The position numbers were made by a program, and so were the translations under genes. Below the pieces are notes generated by a model. That model was not told the DNA's origin and made no database searches. It saw nothing but the letters and a program-made list of their open reading frames with translations. This document shows, piece by piece, positions 51,119 to 60,359 of a stretch of 64,000 bases of DNA. Origin of the DNA: Flavobacterium cyclinae (lineage in GTDB: Bacteria; Bacteroidota; Bacteroidia; Flavobacteriales; Flavobacteriaceae); the NCBI RefSeq assembly GCF_021172145.1, contig NZ_CP089095.1, positions 2,953,063 to 3,017,062 on the forward strand, given 5' to 3'. Position 1 is the stretch's first letter; the number at the start of each line of letters is the position of its first letter.

Positions 51119-53887
51119 ATGAAAAAACTTGTATTAAGTACCTTACTAGTACTACAAGCCGTTTTTGTTTTTGCACAGCAGAATCCAGCCTTAACAGGAA
51201 AAGTTATCGATTCTAAAAGTCAAAAACCATTACAAAATGTTGTGGCTACCATTCAAAGCACCAACCAATCTTCTTTAACTGATTTTGATGGAAACTTTAA
51301 ATTTGGAACACTACCACAAGGGGAACAAATTTTAATAATCAAAACTGTTGGTTATATCCAACAAACATTTGTGATTGAGCCAAATTCTGGCGAATCTATT
51401 GATTTAGGAATTATCTTGTTAGAAGAAGATATTACTTCTGAACAACAATTAAGTTTAGTTACTATTACTGAAAATGATTTAGGAGACGACAATAGTGGTT
51501 CAGAGAGTACTTCTGGATTATTACAAGCAACTCGTGATGTATATCAACAAGCGGCAGCCTTTAACTGGGGATTAGCTCGTTTCAGAATTAGAGGTTTAGA
51601 TAATGAATATGGAGTTACCATGATTAATGGTATTTCTATGAACAAATTATATGATGGAAGACCACAATGGAGCAACTGGGGTGGTTTAAATGATGCTACT
51701 AGAAACCAAGAGTTTACTATGGGTTCTGCTCCATCAGATTATACTTTTGGTAGTGCATTAGGTACTCAAGAGATTAATACTAGAGCTTCTTTCTACAGAC
51801 CAGGAACTAGAATTTCTATGTCGGGAACGAATACCAACTACAGTTGGAGAACAATGGGAACGCATGCTTCTGGAATGAACAAACAAGGTTGGGCTTTTGT
51901 TGTGTCTGCATCTAGAAGATGGGCACAAGAAGGTTACTTTGAAGGAACTGATTATGCTGCAAATTCTTTATTTGCGAGTGTTGAGAAAAAAATTAATGAC
52001 AAACATAGTTTAAACTTAACTGCAATTTATGCTCAAAATAGCAGAGGTAAAAACTCTCCAAACACACAAGAAGTTAATGATTTAATGGGAATTAAATACA
52101 ACTCGTACTGGGGATGGCAAGATGGTAAAAAACGTAACTCTAGAGATAAAGATGTTGAAGAACCTATTGTAATGCTTTCTCATTATTGGAAAATTACAGA
52201 AAAAACAACTTTAAACACAAATGTTGCATTTCAAACGGGTTCTATTGGTAACTCAAGATTAGATTTTCAATTAGGAAATAATCCAGACCCTACATACTAT
52301 AGAAACTTACCAAGTTATTATAATAATTTAGGTGATGCAACTGGAGCTGCTGCTGCAGAAACTTTCTTCTTAAACAACAGTCAAATCAACTGGAATGCAA
52401 TGTATCTTGCAAACCAAAACAGTGCATTCCCTGGAAGAAGTGTTTATGTTTTATATGAAGACAGAACGGATGACAATCAATTAAGTGCTAACAGTATTAT
52501 TAATTCTAGTATTTCTGAAAATATAAGCTTAACTGCAGCTGCTAATTTTAGAAAATTACGTTCGCACAACCACCAAAACTTATTAGATTTAATGGGTGGT
52601 CAATACTTTTTAGATATTGATCCATTTTATACAGGAGATGCTAGTCAGTCAGACTTAAATAACCCAAATAGACAAATTGGTGAAAACGAATCATATGGTT
52701 ATAACTATTTATTACATGCGTTAACATTTGATGGATTTACACAATTTAAATTTACTTATGATAAAGCTGATTTCTATTTAGCGCAATCATTCTCAAGAAC
52801 AGAATACCAAAGAGAAGGTCTTTACAGAAACGGAATTTATGCTGCTAATTCTTATGGTAAAGGAGAAAGTGTAACTTTCGAAAACTTTGGTTTTAAAGGA
52901 GGTTTAACTTATAAATTAAACGGAAGAAATTATTTAGACTTTAATGGTTTATATCAAACTAAAGCGCCAAGTTTAAGAAACTCATTCTCAAATGCTAGAA
53001 TGAACAATGTTATAACTCCAGACTTAACAAATGAAAAAATTGTTAGTGCTGATGCTAGTTATATCTTAAGAGCTCCAAAATTCAAAGCTCGTTTAACTGG
53101 ATTCTATTCTAAAATTCAAGATGCAACAGAAATTTCGTTCTTCTATGGAGAAGGAATTGGAAGTGACACAGGTGGAGATGAAGACACTTTTGTAAGTGAA
53201 ATCGTTACTGGAATTGATAAACAAAACATGGGTGCAGAACTTGGTTTAGAATATCAAATTACTTCAACTATTAAAGCTACTGTTGCAGCATCTTATGGAC
53301 AATACATTTACTCTGATAATGCAAAATTAAAAACAAATGATGATGCATTAGCGGCAGCCGGAAACAACTCTTTAACTGATTTTGGAACCGTTTATATTAA
53401 AAACTATCACCAACCAGGTATGCCTCAAACAGCAGCTTCATTTGGTTTAGAATATAGAGATCCTAACTTCTGGTGGGTAGGTGCTAACATTAACTATTTA
53501 GCAAATAGCTATATTGATGTAGCTAGTATTTTAAGAACTGATAATTTTAGTATTGATGGAAATACTGGCGACAATTATTCAGGTGCAACTCCAGAAACAG
53601 TAAGAGATATTTTAAAACAAGAAAAATTTGACAGTTTTGCTTTATTAAACTTAACAGGAGGAAAATCTTGGAGAATTAGCAAAGCAAATCGTAATACAGT
53701 TGGTTTCTTTGCTTCTATTAATAATGTATTAGATGTTGAATACAAAACAGGTGGTTTTGAACAATCAAGAAAAGCTACTTTCCCTGATTTACAAGGAGAT
53801 TTAGCCAACGGAACACCATCTTTTGGACCTAAATATTTTTACGGATACGGAAGAACATATTTTGTTAATTTCTACATTAACTTCTAA
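51119..53887 (+). CDS. TonB-dependent receptor with carboxypeptidase-like regulatory domain
   Basis: A 922-residue outer-membrane receptor. Signal peptide 1-19 (VFVFAQ), then a carboxypeptidase-like regulatory domain (about 22-110: ALTGKVIDSKSQKPLQNVVATI), a plug domain with FRIRGLDNEYGVTMINGI (about 155-175), and a 22-strand-type barrel ending RTYFVNFYINF with the expected terminal Phe. No SusD gene follows; instead two surface lipoproteins do. With the divergent secreted nuclease/phosphatase it may import a nucleic-acid or phosphate-derived product; the ligand is not predictable. Confidence 0.93.
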   Translation: MKKLVLSTLLVLQAVFVFAQQNPALTGKVIDSKSQKPLQNVVATIQSTNQSSLTDFDGNFKFGTLPQGEQILIIKTVGYIQQTFVIEPNSGESIDLGIILLEEDITSEQQLSLVTITENDLGDDNSGSESTSGLLQATRDVYQQAAAFNWGLARFRIRGLDNEYGVTMINGISMNKLYDGRPQWSNWGGLNDATRNQEFTMGSAPSDYTFGSALGTQEINTRASFYRPGTRISMSGTNTNYSWRTMGTHASGMNKQGWAFVVSASRRWAQEGYFEGTDYAANSLFASVEKKINDKHSLNLTAIYAQNSRGKNSPNTQEVNDLMGIKYNSYWGWQDGKKRNSRDKDVEEPIVMLSHYWKITEKTTLNTNVAFQTGSIGNSRLDFQLGNNPDPTYYRNLPSYYNNLGDATGAAAAETFFLNNSQINWNAMYLANQNSAFPGRSVYVLYEDRTDDNQLSANSIINSSISENISLTAAANFRKLRSHNHQNLLDLMGGQYFLDIDPFYTGDASQSDLNNPNRQIGENESYGYNYLLHALTFDGFTQFKFTYDKADFYLAQSFSRTEYQREGLYRNGIYAANSYGKGESVTFENFGFKGGLTYKLNGRNYLDFNGLYQTKAPSLRNSFSNARMNNVITPDLTNEKIVSADASYILRAPKFKARLTGFYSKIQDATEISFFYGEGIGSDTGGDEDTFVSEIVTGIDKQNMGAELGLEYQITSTIKATVAASYGQYIYSDNAKLKTNDDALAAAGNNSLTDFGTVYIKNYHQPGMPQTAASFGLEYRDPNFWWVGANINYLANSYIDVASILRTDNFSIDGNTGDNYSGATPETVRDILKQEKFDSFALLNLTGGKSWRISKANRNTVGFFASINNVLDVEYKTGGFEQSRKATFPDLQGDLANGTPSFGPKYFYGYGRTYFVNFYINF

Positions 53888-53898
53888 AAAAATATACT

Positions 53899-54477
53899 AT
53901 GAAAATAAAATTTTTAAAAACAATGTTCTTGTTAGTACTTGGAACGAGTGCTTTAACAAGTTGTGTAGGAGATGATGATTATGTAATTCCTACGGTTTAC
54001 GAATACGCTTTTACAGATGGTTTCGAAACTAGTTGGGCAGATTGGACTAAATATAGTGCTACAGGTGCTCAAACTTGGCAATTGGACACACAATATGGTA
54101 ATCCAGGAAACTGTGCAAAAATGTCGGGTTATGCCGGTGGAAATAATGCTAATGAAGATTGGTTAATTTCACCACAAATTGATTTAAGCGGCCTTACAGC
54201 AGCAAGTTTATCATTTCAAACAGCTTCTAGATTTACTGGAAATGTTTTAGAAATTAAAATTTCTTCTGATTATGCAGGAGGTGATCCTAATACCGCTACT
54301 TGGACAGATTTATCTGCAACTTTAGATGCATCTAATGCTTATACTTGGACAAATTCTGGAAATATTGATATTTCTTCTTTTGCTGGAGGCAATGTATATG
54401 TGGCATTTAAATACACTTCAACTTCATCTGCTTCAATGACTTGGGAAGTTGATAATGTTAAAATTACTAAAAACTAA
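53899..54477 (+). CDS. Surface lipoprotein with choice-of-anchor J-like domain
   Basis: A 192-residue lipoprotein: lipobox ALTSC with Cys22, followed by VGDDD, the kind of acidic tail that sends Bacteroidota lipoproteins to the cell surface. The rest is a beta-jellyroll of the choice-of-anchor J/MAM-like kind (FTDGFETSWADWTKYS, NEDWLISPQIDLSG, AFKYTS...WEVDNVKI). Eleven bases behind the TonB receptor and 5 ahead of the next lipoprotein, so it is in the same operon. Probably helps capture the ligand. Confidence 0.82.
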   Translation: MKIKFLKTMFLLVLGTSALTSCVGDDDYVIPTVYEYAFTDGFETSWADWTKYSATGAQTWQLDTQYGNPGNCAKMSGYAGGNNANEDWLISPQIDLSGLTAASLSFQTASRFTGNVLEIKISSDYAGGDPNTATWTDLSATLDASNAYTWTNSGNIDISSFAGGNVYVAFKYTSTSSASMTWEVDNVKITKN

Positions 54478-54482
54478 AAGCT

Positions 54483-55850
54483 ATGAAAAATTTAAAATTA
54501 GTATTAACAACAGCTGTTTTTGCAACTTTAGTGGGTTGTGTTAATGGCGATGATTATGGCACACCTGATTTATCTAATGATTGTGTTACCATTGCAACTA
54601 CTAAAGAAGTGTCAGATATAACAAGCATTTCTACAGCAACAACAGTTCAGTACACCACTACTGATGCTATTGATTATATTGAAGCTTATGTTACATCAAG
54701 TGATGAAGGTGGAAACTTCTATAAATCAATTTCAATGATGTCGCTTGACGGTTTACAAGGTTTTAGTATGCCAGTAGACAATTATAATTTGTATACAGAA
54801 TTTGAACCAGGTAGAAAAGTTACAATTAAATTAGACAAAAACAGATATTTTAATAAACAACACGGTTCAACTGTATTAGGTTCTTCATACAATGGAGGAG
54901 TTGGAAGAATCTCTGGTGTTGAATATAAAGATGTAATTTTAAGATCTTGTGATAATGTAAACGAAGATGATATTGTGAAAAATATCTCAATTGCAACTGC
55001 TAAAAATGATCAATATTTAAATATGTTGATTGAATTTGATGCAGTACAATTTACAGATCCTTCTTTAGGAAAAAAATACTATGATGCAAGCTTAAATAGT
55101 TTAGGTGGTGCAACTAACCACGAAATTACAGATGAGTTTGGAAACAAAGTAATTCTTAGAGTAAGTGAGTTTGCAACTTTTGCTTCTAATGCAGTTCCTT
55201 CATTAAATGGAAAAATTAGAGGGGTAATGACTAAGTACAATAGTGATTATCAATTTATGATTAGAACTTTAAATGATGTTAACTTAACAAATACGAGATT
55301 AGACATAGATTTATATCCACCAATTGGTGGTTCTGCAATTGTTTATGATGCTACTCTTAATGAGCCTTTTACATCATATACTACTTCAAACCAACAAGTT
55401 TTTCCTAAATACATCAATGATGCTGCTGTAGGAAGTAGATATTGGCAAGTAAAAACGTTTAGTGGAAATAAATACATCCAAATGTCTTCATTTGGAGGAA
55501 CTCCAGAAGCTAACCGTTCATTGTTTATTGTTCCTGTTGATATGACAGCTGCAAGTACGCTTTCTTTTAAAACTAAAGATGGATTTAACAATGGTAATGT
55601 TTTAAAAGTATACTATACTACTAATTACGTTCCTGGTACTCAAATTACAAATGCAACTTTAGTTGATATTACTTCTAACTTTACTATTGCATCTGGAACA
55701 ACATCTGGATATGCTGCTAACTTTACAAATAGTGGAACATACAATATTCCAGTGGGTGTAACTGGTAACGGATTTTTCGTATTTGAATATACAGGAAATG
55801 GTACAGGAATAACAACAACTATGCAAATAGATGATATTTTGATTAACTAA
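54483..55850 (+). CDS. Surface lipoprotein with DUF5689-like and jellyroll domains
   Basis: A 455-residue lipoprotein: LVGC lipobox (Cys19) followed by VNGDD. The first half (about 35-260) looks like DUF5689 (IEAYVTSSDEGGNFYKSI, GRKVTIKLDKNRYF), a domain with OB-fold-like strands found in Bacteroidota exported proteins; the second half (about 290-455) repeats the jellyroll of the preceding gene (DATLNEPFTSYT, STLSFKTKDGFNNG, FVFEYTG...QIDDILIN). It closes the receptor operon, with a strong terminator behind it. Confidence 0.8.
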   Translation: MKNLKLVLTTAVFATLVGCVNGDDYGTPDLSNDCVTIATTKEVSDITSISTATTVQYTTTDAIDYIEAYVTSSDEGGNFYKSISMMSLDGLQGFSMPVDNYNLYTEFEPGRKVTIKLDKNRYFNKQHGSTVLGSSYNGGVGRISGVEYKDVILRSCDNVNEDDIVKNISIATAKNDQYLNMLIEFDAVQFTDPSLGKKYYDASLNSLGGATNHEITDEFGNKVILRVSEFATFASNAVPSLNGKIRGVMTKYNSDYQFMIRTLNDVNLTNTRLDIDLYPPIGGSAIVYDATLNEPFTSYTTSNQQVFPKYINDAAVGSRYWQVKTFSGNKYIQMSSFGGTPEANRSLFIVPVDMTAASTLSFKTKDGFNNGNVLKVYYTTNYVPGTQITNATLVDITSNFTIASGTTSGYAANFTNSGTYNIPVGVTGNGFFVFEYTGNGTGITTTMQIDDILIN

Positions 55851-55871
55851 TCTTAATTTCAATATAAGATG

Positions 55872-55899
55872 AAAAGCGACTCAAAGAGTCGCTTTTTTT
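55872..55899 (+). terminator. Intrinsic terminator of the TonB receptor operon
   Basis: AAAAGCGACTC pairs with GAGTCGCTTTT (11 base pairs, loop AAA) followed by T7. Confidence 0.92.
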
Positions 55900-55941
55900 G
55901 TGTTCTGTATTTAACTACCTTTGTAACCTTAAAGAACGATT

Positions 55942-57165
55942 ATGTTAGAGAAAGAAGTTATTGACTTTGAAAAGTCAATTATTGTTGGAATTGTAACGCA
56001 AAACCAAAGTGAAGATAAACTAAACGAATATCTTGACGAATTGGAATTCTTAACCTATACTGCTGGAGGAACCGTTATAAAACGCTTTTCCCAGAAAATG
56101 GACAAACCTAATCCAAAAACTTTCGTTGGAACTGGAAAACTAGAAGAAATCAAATATTTCATCAAAGATAACGACATCAAAACCGTTATTTTTGACGATG
56201 AATTAACGCCTTCCCAACAAAAAAATATTACTAGAGAACTTGATTGTAAAGTATTAGACAGAACCAATCTTATCCTTGATATTTTTGCACAACGTGCTGA
56301 AACCTCTTATGCTAGAACGCAAGTGGAATTAGCACAATGTCAATATTTATTACCTCGCTTAACCGGAATGTGGACGCACCTTGAACGTCAAAAAGGGGGA
56401 ATTGGAATGCGTGGTCCTGGGGAAACTGAAATTGAAACCGACCGTCGTATTGTGCGTGATAGAATTTCTTTACTGAAAGACAAAATAAAAGTTATCGACA
56501 AACAAATGGCTACGCAACGAAGCAATCGTGGAGCTATGGTTCGTGTAGCCTTAGTGGGTTACACAAATGTGGGTAAATCAACCTTAATGAATGCAGTGGG
56601 TAAAAGTGATGTTTTCGTAGAGAATAAATTATTCGCAACCTTAGATACCACGGTTCGTAAAACGGTAATAAAGAATTTACCTTTTCTTTTAAGCGATACG
56701 GTTGGATTTATTAGAAAACTACCAACACAATTAGTTGAGTCGTTTAAAAGCACCTTAGATGAAGTGAGAGAAGCCGATTTACTATTACACGTGGTTGATA
56801 TTTCACATCCCGATTTTGAAGATCATATTGCATCGGTAAATCAAATTTTACAAGACATTAAAAGTGCTGACAAACCAACCATCATGGTTTTCAATAAAAT
56901 TGATGCATTTAAATCGGTTTATTTTGATGAAAACGATTTAAGTGTTGAAAAAACAACGAAACATTATACACTTGAAGATTGGAAACAAACTTGGATGAGC
57001 AAATTAGGAGAAAATAGAACCTTGTTTATTTCGGCAACTGAAAAAGCTAACTTTGAAGAATTCAGAGAAAAGGTGTATGAAGCGGTTAGAGAAATTCACA
57101 TTACAAGATTTCCGTACAACAAGTTTTTATATCCAGATTATAAAGATGCTGTTGAAAACGAATAA
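55942..57165 (+). CDS. hflX: HflX family GTPase
   Basis: This 407-residue ribosome-associated GTPase splits stalled or hibernating ribosomes. The N-terminal HflX domain has GTVIKRFSQKMDKPNPKTFVGTGK and the linker RLTGMWTHLERQKGGIGMRGPGETEIETDRR; the G domain shows GYTNVGKST, DTVGF and NKID. A TACCTTTG box at 55916-55923 with TTG at 55898-55900 (15-base spacer) is a candidate promoter right behind the upstream terminator. Confidence 0.96.
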   Translation: MLEKEVIDFEKSIIVGIVTQNQSEDKLNEYLDELEFLTYTAGGTVIKRFSQKMDKPNPKTFVGTGKLEEIKYFIKDNDIKTVIFDDELTPSQQKNITRELDCKVLDRTNLILDIFAQRAETSYARTQVELAQCQYLLPRLTGMWTHLERQKGGIGMRGPGETEIETDRRIVRDRISLLKDKIKVIDKQMATQRSNRGAMVRVALVGYTNVGKSTLMNAVGKSDVFVENKLFATLDTTVRKTVIKNLPFLLSDTVGFIRKLPTQLVESFKSTLDEVREADLLLHVVDISHPDFEDHIASVNQILQDIKSADKPTIMVFNKIDAFKSVYFDENDLSVEKTTKHYTLEDWKQTWMSKLGENRTLFISATEKANFEEFREKVYEAVREIHITRFPYNKFLYPDYKDAVENE

Positions 57166-57191
57166 AAAAAGACCTCAATAGAGGTCTTTTT
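57166..57191. terminator. Bidirectional intrinsic terminator
   Basis: AAAAAGACCTC pairs with GAGGTCTTTTT (loop AATA). It serves hflX (+) and overlaps the stop codon of the convergent DUF2480 gene (-). Confidence 0.9.
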
Positions 57192-57693
57192 ATTTTGATT
57201 TGTATAATGGTACCGCAGAACAAGCTTCTCCAAACATTACACTTTTAGCCACTTTCATTAATTTCTGAATAGCCAAAGTATATACTGGGTTAGGTACTGC
57301 TTTTTTTGAACACCCTTTTAATATTACAGGTTTTTGAAAATAATCGGTGTAGTCGAGTTTATTCAAAATATCTTGATAACATTCGATAATTGCTAGCTCT
57401 TTATTTCCGTGAATAATTCTTAAAGCATGTGGTGCTAAATGAACCGTAACAAGGGCAAAAGCCCAAGCCGGTAGAATAGCATCAGTAGAACAATACAATG
57501 CCACATATTTGTCTTCAAAATTAGACCAATCTGTATTTTTTAATTGTGTTCTAAAATCGGATTCTTTTAAGATAAATCCTTCTAATAACCATTGCGAAAT
57601 ATCTAAATCTACCACATGATTATCCGGATAGTAATCTTCTAAATCGAATACCATCAAGGAACTTTGCGCTACTTTATTTACTATTTCGTCCAT
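57190..57693 (-). CDS. DUF2480 family protein
   Basis: A 167-residue soluble protein matching DUF2480 by memory (YYPDNHVVDLDISQWLLEGFILKESDFR, VHLAPHAL, VILKGCSKKAVPNPVY). It is a Bacteroidota-specific family of unknown function that sits with SUF genes. A conserved-looking Cys in LKGCSKK and another near GEACSAVP could bind metal. It is the last gene of the suf cluster, separated from the sufT-like gene by CAGTC element E. Confidence 0.8.
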   Translation of the reverse strand: MDEIVNKVAQSSLMVFDLEDYYPDNHVVDLDISQWLLEGFILKESDFRTQLKNTDWSNFEDKYVALYCSTDAILPAWAFALVTVHLAPHALRIIHGNKELAIIECYQDILNKLDYTDYFQKPVILKGCSKKAVPNPVYTLAIQKLMKVAKSVMFGEACSAVPLYKSK

Positions 57694-57694
57694 T

Positions 57695-57769
57695 GTTTAG
57701 TCGCAGTTTTCAGTCGCAGTTTTCAGTAAGAAGCTCAGAAACTGCTCACTGTGAATGCGACTGTTTACT
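57695..57769. repeat. CAGTC hairpin element E
   Basis: The left arm has TAGTCGCAG and CAGTCGCAG words (57698-57720) and the right arm TGCGACTG (57756-57763). It fills the space from 4 bases after the sufT-like stop to 1 base before the DUF2480 start. Confidence 0.7.
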
Positions 57770-57772
57770 TTT

Positions 57773-58096
57773 TTACAACATTCCTAATTCTAACTTCGCT
57801 TCTTCACTCATTAAATCTTTGCTCCATGGCGGATCAAATGTGATTTCTACTTCGCATGATTTTACAGCATCAATAGATTTGATTTTTTCCTCTACTTCTT
57901 GTGGTAAAGTTTCCGCCACTGGGCAGTTAGGTGATGTTAAGGTCATTAAGATTTTTACATCATTATCTTCATTAATCATTACGTCGTAGATTAAACCTAA
58001 TTCGTAAATGTCTACCGGAATCTCTGGATCAAAAATTCCTTTTAAAACTTTGACTACGTCTTCGCCTAAGTTAATTGTATCGTTAAATTCTTCCAT
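57773..58096 (-). CDS. SUF-associated DUF59 (MIP18/SufT-like) protein
   Basis: A 107-residue MIP18-family protein: GIFDPEIPVDIYELGLIYDV, MTLTSPNCPVAETLPQEVEEKI and the C-terminal VEITFDPPWSKDLMSEEAKLELG. The conserved Cys in NCPVAE matches SufT/PaaD-type proteins that help mature Fe-S clusters on targets. Flanked on both sides by CAGTC elements (E and F). Confidence 0.92.
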   Translation of the reverse strand: MEEFNDTINLGEDVVKVLKGIFDPEIPVDIYELGLIYDVMINEDNDVKILMTLTSPNCPVAETLPQEVEEKIKSIDAVKSCEVEITFDPPWSKDLMSEEAKLELGML

Positions 58097-58103
58097 TTTA
58101 TTA

Positions 58104-58166
58104 AGTTTTCAGTCTCAGTTTTCAGTCTCAGAGCATATAGAAAACTGCAAACTGAGACTGAAAACT
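58104..58166. repeat. CAGTC hairpin element F
   Basis: Arms 58104-58125 and 58145-58166 match at 21 of 22 positions as inverted repeats (AGTTTTCAGTCTCAG at the outer left). It is the best-preserved copy, lying from 7 bases after the sufE stop to 7 bases before the sufT-like start. Confidence 0.9.
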
Positions 58167-58173
58167 AAACTAG

Positions 58174-58593
58174 TTATTGTTTTGCTTGAAATGCCAAAGC
58201 ATACATTTTGATTTGTTTTATCATCGAAACTAAACCGTTGGCTCTTGTTGGTGACAAATGTTCTTTTAATCCAATTTCATCAATAAAATCAGTATTCGCG
58301 TCTAAAATATCTTTTGGTGATTGATTAGAAAACGCTCGGATTAAAATCGCAATAATTCCTTTCGTTAAAATAGCATCACTATCGGCTGTAAAAACGATTT
58401 TGCCGTCTTGTTCTACACCGTGAACCCAAACTTTTGATTGACAACCTTTGATGATATTTTCCTCTATTTTATATTGTTCATCAATTAATGGTAGTGATTT
58501 TCCTAATTCGATGATGTATTCATAACGTTGCATCCAATCGTCAAACATGGAAAACTCATCTACAATTTCGTCTTGTATTTGTTTAATTGTCAT
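58174..58593 (-). CDS. sufE: SufE family cysteine desulfuration protein
   Basis: This 139-residue protein receives persulfide sulfur from SufS. The acceptor Cys is in IIKGCQSKVWV (near 51), and the LSPTRANGLVSMIKQIK C-terminal helix is standard. It starts directly after the stop of the upstream lipoprotein gene (no spacer). Confidence 0.95.
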   Translation of the reverse strand: MTIKQIQDEIVDEFSMFDDWMQRYEYIIELGKSLPLIDEQYKIEENIIKGCQSKVWVHGVEQDGKIVFTADSDAILTKGIIAILIRAFSNQSPKDILDANTDFIDEIGLKEHLSPTRANGLVSMIKQIKMYALAFQAKQ

Positions 58594-59079
58594 TTAGTTA
58601 TTTAATTTTTCAGCAATTATAATCAGTTCGTTTACAAAATCTTCTATTTCTTTTGGTGGAAATCCTCCATCAAAATCAGTTGAAAGATAGGTTTTGTCTT
58701 TTGTGTTAAATGATAAATTAGCTATAGGAGCACCATCATAAAATCTTTTTTGGGTAGGCGCCTTAAAAGTACTTAAGTTTTTTAAATCAATACTCATAAA
58801 TAATTCATTAAGTGCATTCCTATCTTCTTGTTTTAACTCCCAAAAAACAGGTTTTGCACCCTGAGCTGTTACCACATAAATTTTTCCATCTTGTATCGTA
58901 ATTTTTCTATATCTACCTCTTGTAGTTTCTTGATAAATTACAACTGGTAAATCTACAACTTGATCTTTTAAAGTGCTTTCTGTAATCATGGCTTTTGGTT
59001 CATTTTGAATTATAGATGTATTACACTTGCAGCTTGTAAAAAAACAAGTCAAACTAAAAACGAATGCAAATAATTTCAT
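58594..59079 (-). CDS. Lipoprotein of unknown function inside the suf cluster
   Basis: A 161-residue lipoprotein: signal peptide with lipobox FFTSC (Cys17) and a second Cys two residues on. The mature part is a compact alpha/beta domain (LPVVIYQETTRGRYRKITIQDGKIYVVTAQGAKP and a C-terminal helix PKEIEDFVNELIIIAEKL). It is not recognised. Its place between sufS (12-base gap) and sufE (no gap) means co-transcription with cytoplasmic Fe-S assembly genes, which is odd for an envelope lipoprotein. Confidence 0.75.
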   Translation of the reverse strand: MKLFAFVFSLTCFFTSCKCNTSIIQNEPKAMITESTLKDQVVDLPVVIYQETTRGRYRKITIQDGKIYVVTAQGAKPVFWELKQEDRNALNELFMSIDLKNLSTFKAPTQKRFYDGAPIANLSFNTKDKTYLSTDFDGGFPPKEIEDFVNELIIIAEKLNN

Positions 59080-59091
59080 AATCTAACTTAA

Positions 59092-60306
59092 TTAAGATAA
59101 CATCATCTGCGCTTTCTTTACCGCTTCTACAAAGATATCAATTTCTTCCTTGGTATTGTAAAAAGCAAAACTTGCTCTAATGGTACCTGGAATATTTAAA
59201 AAATTCATAATAGGTTGGGCACAATGATGGCCGGTTCTAACCGCTATACCTAACTTATCGATAATTGTGCCAATGTCATATGGATGAATTCCTTCAATAT
59301 TAAACGAAATTACTGAAGTTTTATTTTCACTGGTTCCATAGATGGTTAACCCTTCAATTTCTTGTAATCTTTTGGTTCCGTAATCTAATAATTCTTGTTC
59401 GTAAGCTGCTATATTATCAAAACCAATTGAATTCATGTAATCAATTGCGGTTCCTAAAACAATTCCACCCGAAATATTTGGAGTTCCAGCTTCGAATTTA
59501 TGTGGTAAACCGGCATAGGTTGTTTTTTCGAATGTTACCTCAGCAATCATTTCACCTCCGCCTTGATAGGGTGGCAATTTTCGCAACCATTCTTCTTTTC
59601 CGTATAAAATTCCAACGCCTGTTGGCCCACACACTTTATGACCTGAAAATACATAAAAATCACAATCCAATGCTTGCACATCTGGTCGTAAATGTGGAGT
59701 TGCTTGCGCTCCGTCTATTAAAACGGCTGCTCCTACTCCATGTGCTTTTTTGATGATATATTCAATTGGGTTAACCGTTCCTAACGCATTAGAAATATGA
59801 TTTAAAGTTACAATTTTCGTTTTTTCGGAAAGTAAGTTGTCGAATTCTGAAAGAATTAATTCTCCTTTTTCATTCATTGGAATTACTACCAACTTCGCTC
59901 CTGTTTTTTCACATAAAAATTGCCACGGCACAATATTACTATGATGTTCTAAAGCCGAAACCATCACCTCATCGCCTGCTTTTAACAAACTTGCAAAACC
60001 ATTTGCCACCAAATTAATTCCAAAAGTCGTTCCCGAAGTAAAAATGATTTCGTGATTATACTTAGCATTTAAGTGATTTTGAATCGTATTTCGCGACACT
60101 TCATACTCATCCGTAGCCAATTGACTTAACGTATGCACACCACGGTGAATATTTGCGTTGATTTCACTGTAATATTTTGAAATAGCATCAATAACCACCT
60201 GTGGCTTTTGCGAAGTAGCTCCGTTATCAAAATACACCAAGGGTTTGCCATTTACTTTTTGCGATAAAATGGGAAAATCAGCTCTTACTTTTTGAACATC
60301 AAACAT
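59092..60306 (-). CDS. sufS: Cysteine desulfurase SufS
   Basis: This 404-residue group II PLP desulfurase has the PLP lysine in DFYVFSGHKVCGPTGVG, an HHSN motif (SALEHHSNIVPW) and the active-site Cys in VRTGHHCAQPIM. It supplies sulfur for the SufBCD scaffold through SufE. It lies 53 bases after sufD, with a hairpin between. Confidence 0.96.
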   Translation of the reverse strand: MFDVQKVRADFPILSQKVNGKPLVYFDNGATSQKPQVVIDAISKYYSEINANIHRGVHTLSQLATDEYEVSRNTIQNHLNAKYNHEIIFTSGTTFGINLVANGFASLLKAGDEVMVSALEHHSNIVPWQFLCEKTGAKLVVIPMNEKGELILSEFDNLLSEKTKIVTLNHISNALGTVNPIEYIIKKAHGVGAAVLIDGAQATPHLRPDVQALDCDFYVFSGHKVCGPTGVGILYGKEEWLRKLPPYQGGGEMIAEVTFEKTTYAGLPHKFEAGTPNISGGIVLGTAIDYMNSIGFDNIAAYEQELLDYGTKRLQEIEGLTIYGTSENKTSVISFNIEGIHPYDIGTIIDKLGIAVRTGHHCAQPIMNFLNIPGTIRASFAFYNTKEEIDIFVEAVKKAQMMLS

Positions 60307-60334
60307 ATTGATATTTTTTACTTTATATAAAACA

Positions 60335-60354
60335 AAACCGCATTAAAGCGGCTT
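60335..60354 (-). terminator. Short hairpin between sufD and sufS
   Basis: On the minus strand AAGCCGC pairs with GCGGTTT (one G-T pair) around loop TTTAAT, followed by TGTTTTAT. It is a weak terminator-like structure inside the suf operon, which might reduce expression of the genes after sufD. Confidence 0.5.
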
Positions 60355-60359
60355 TATGT

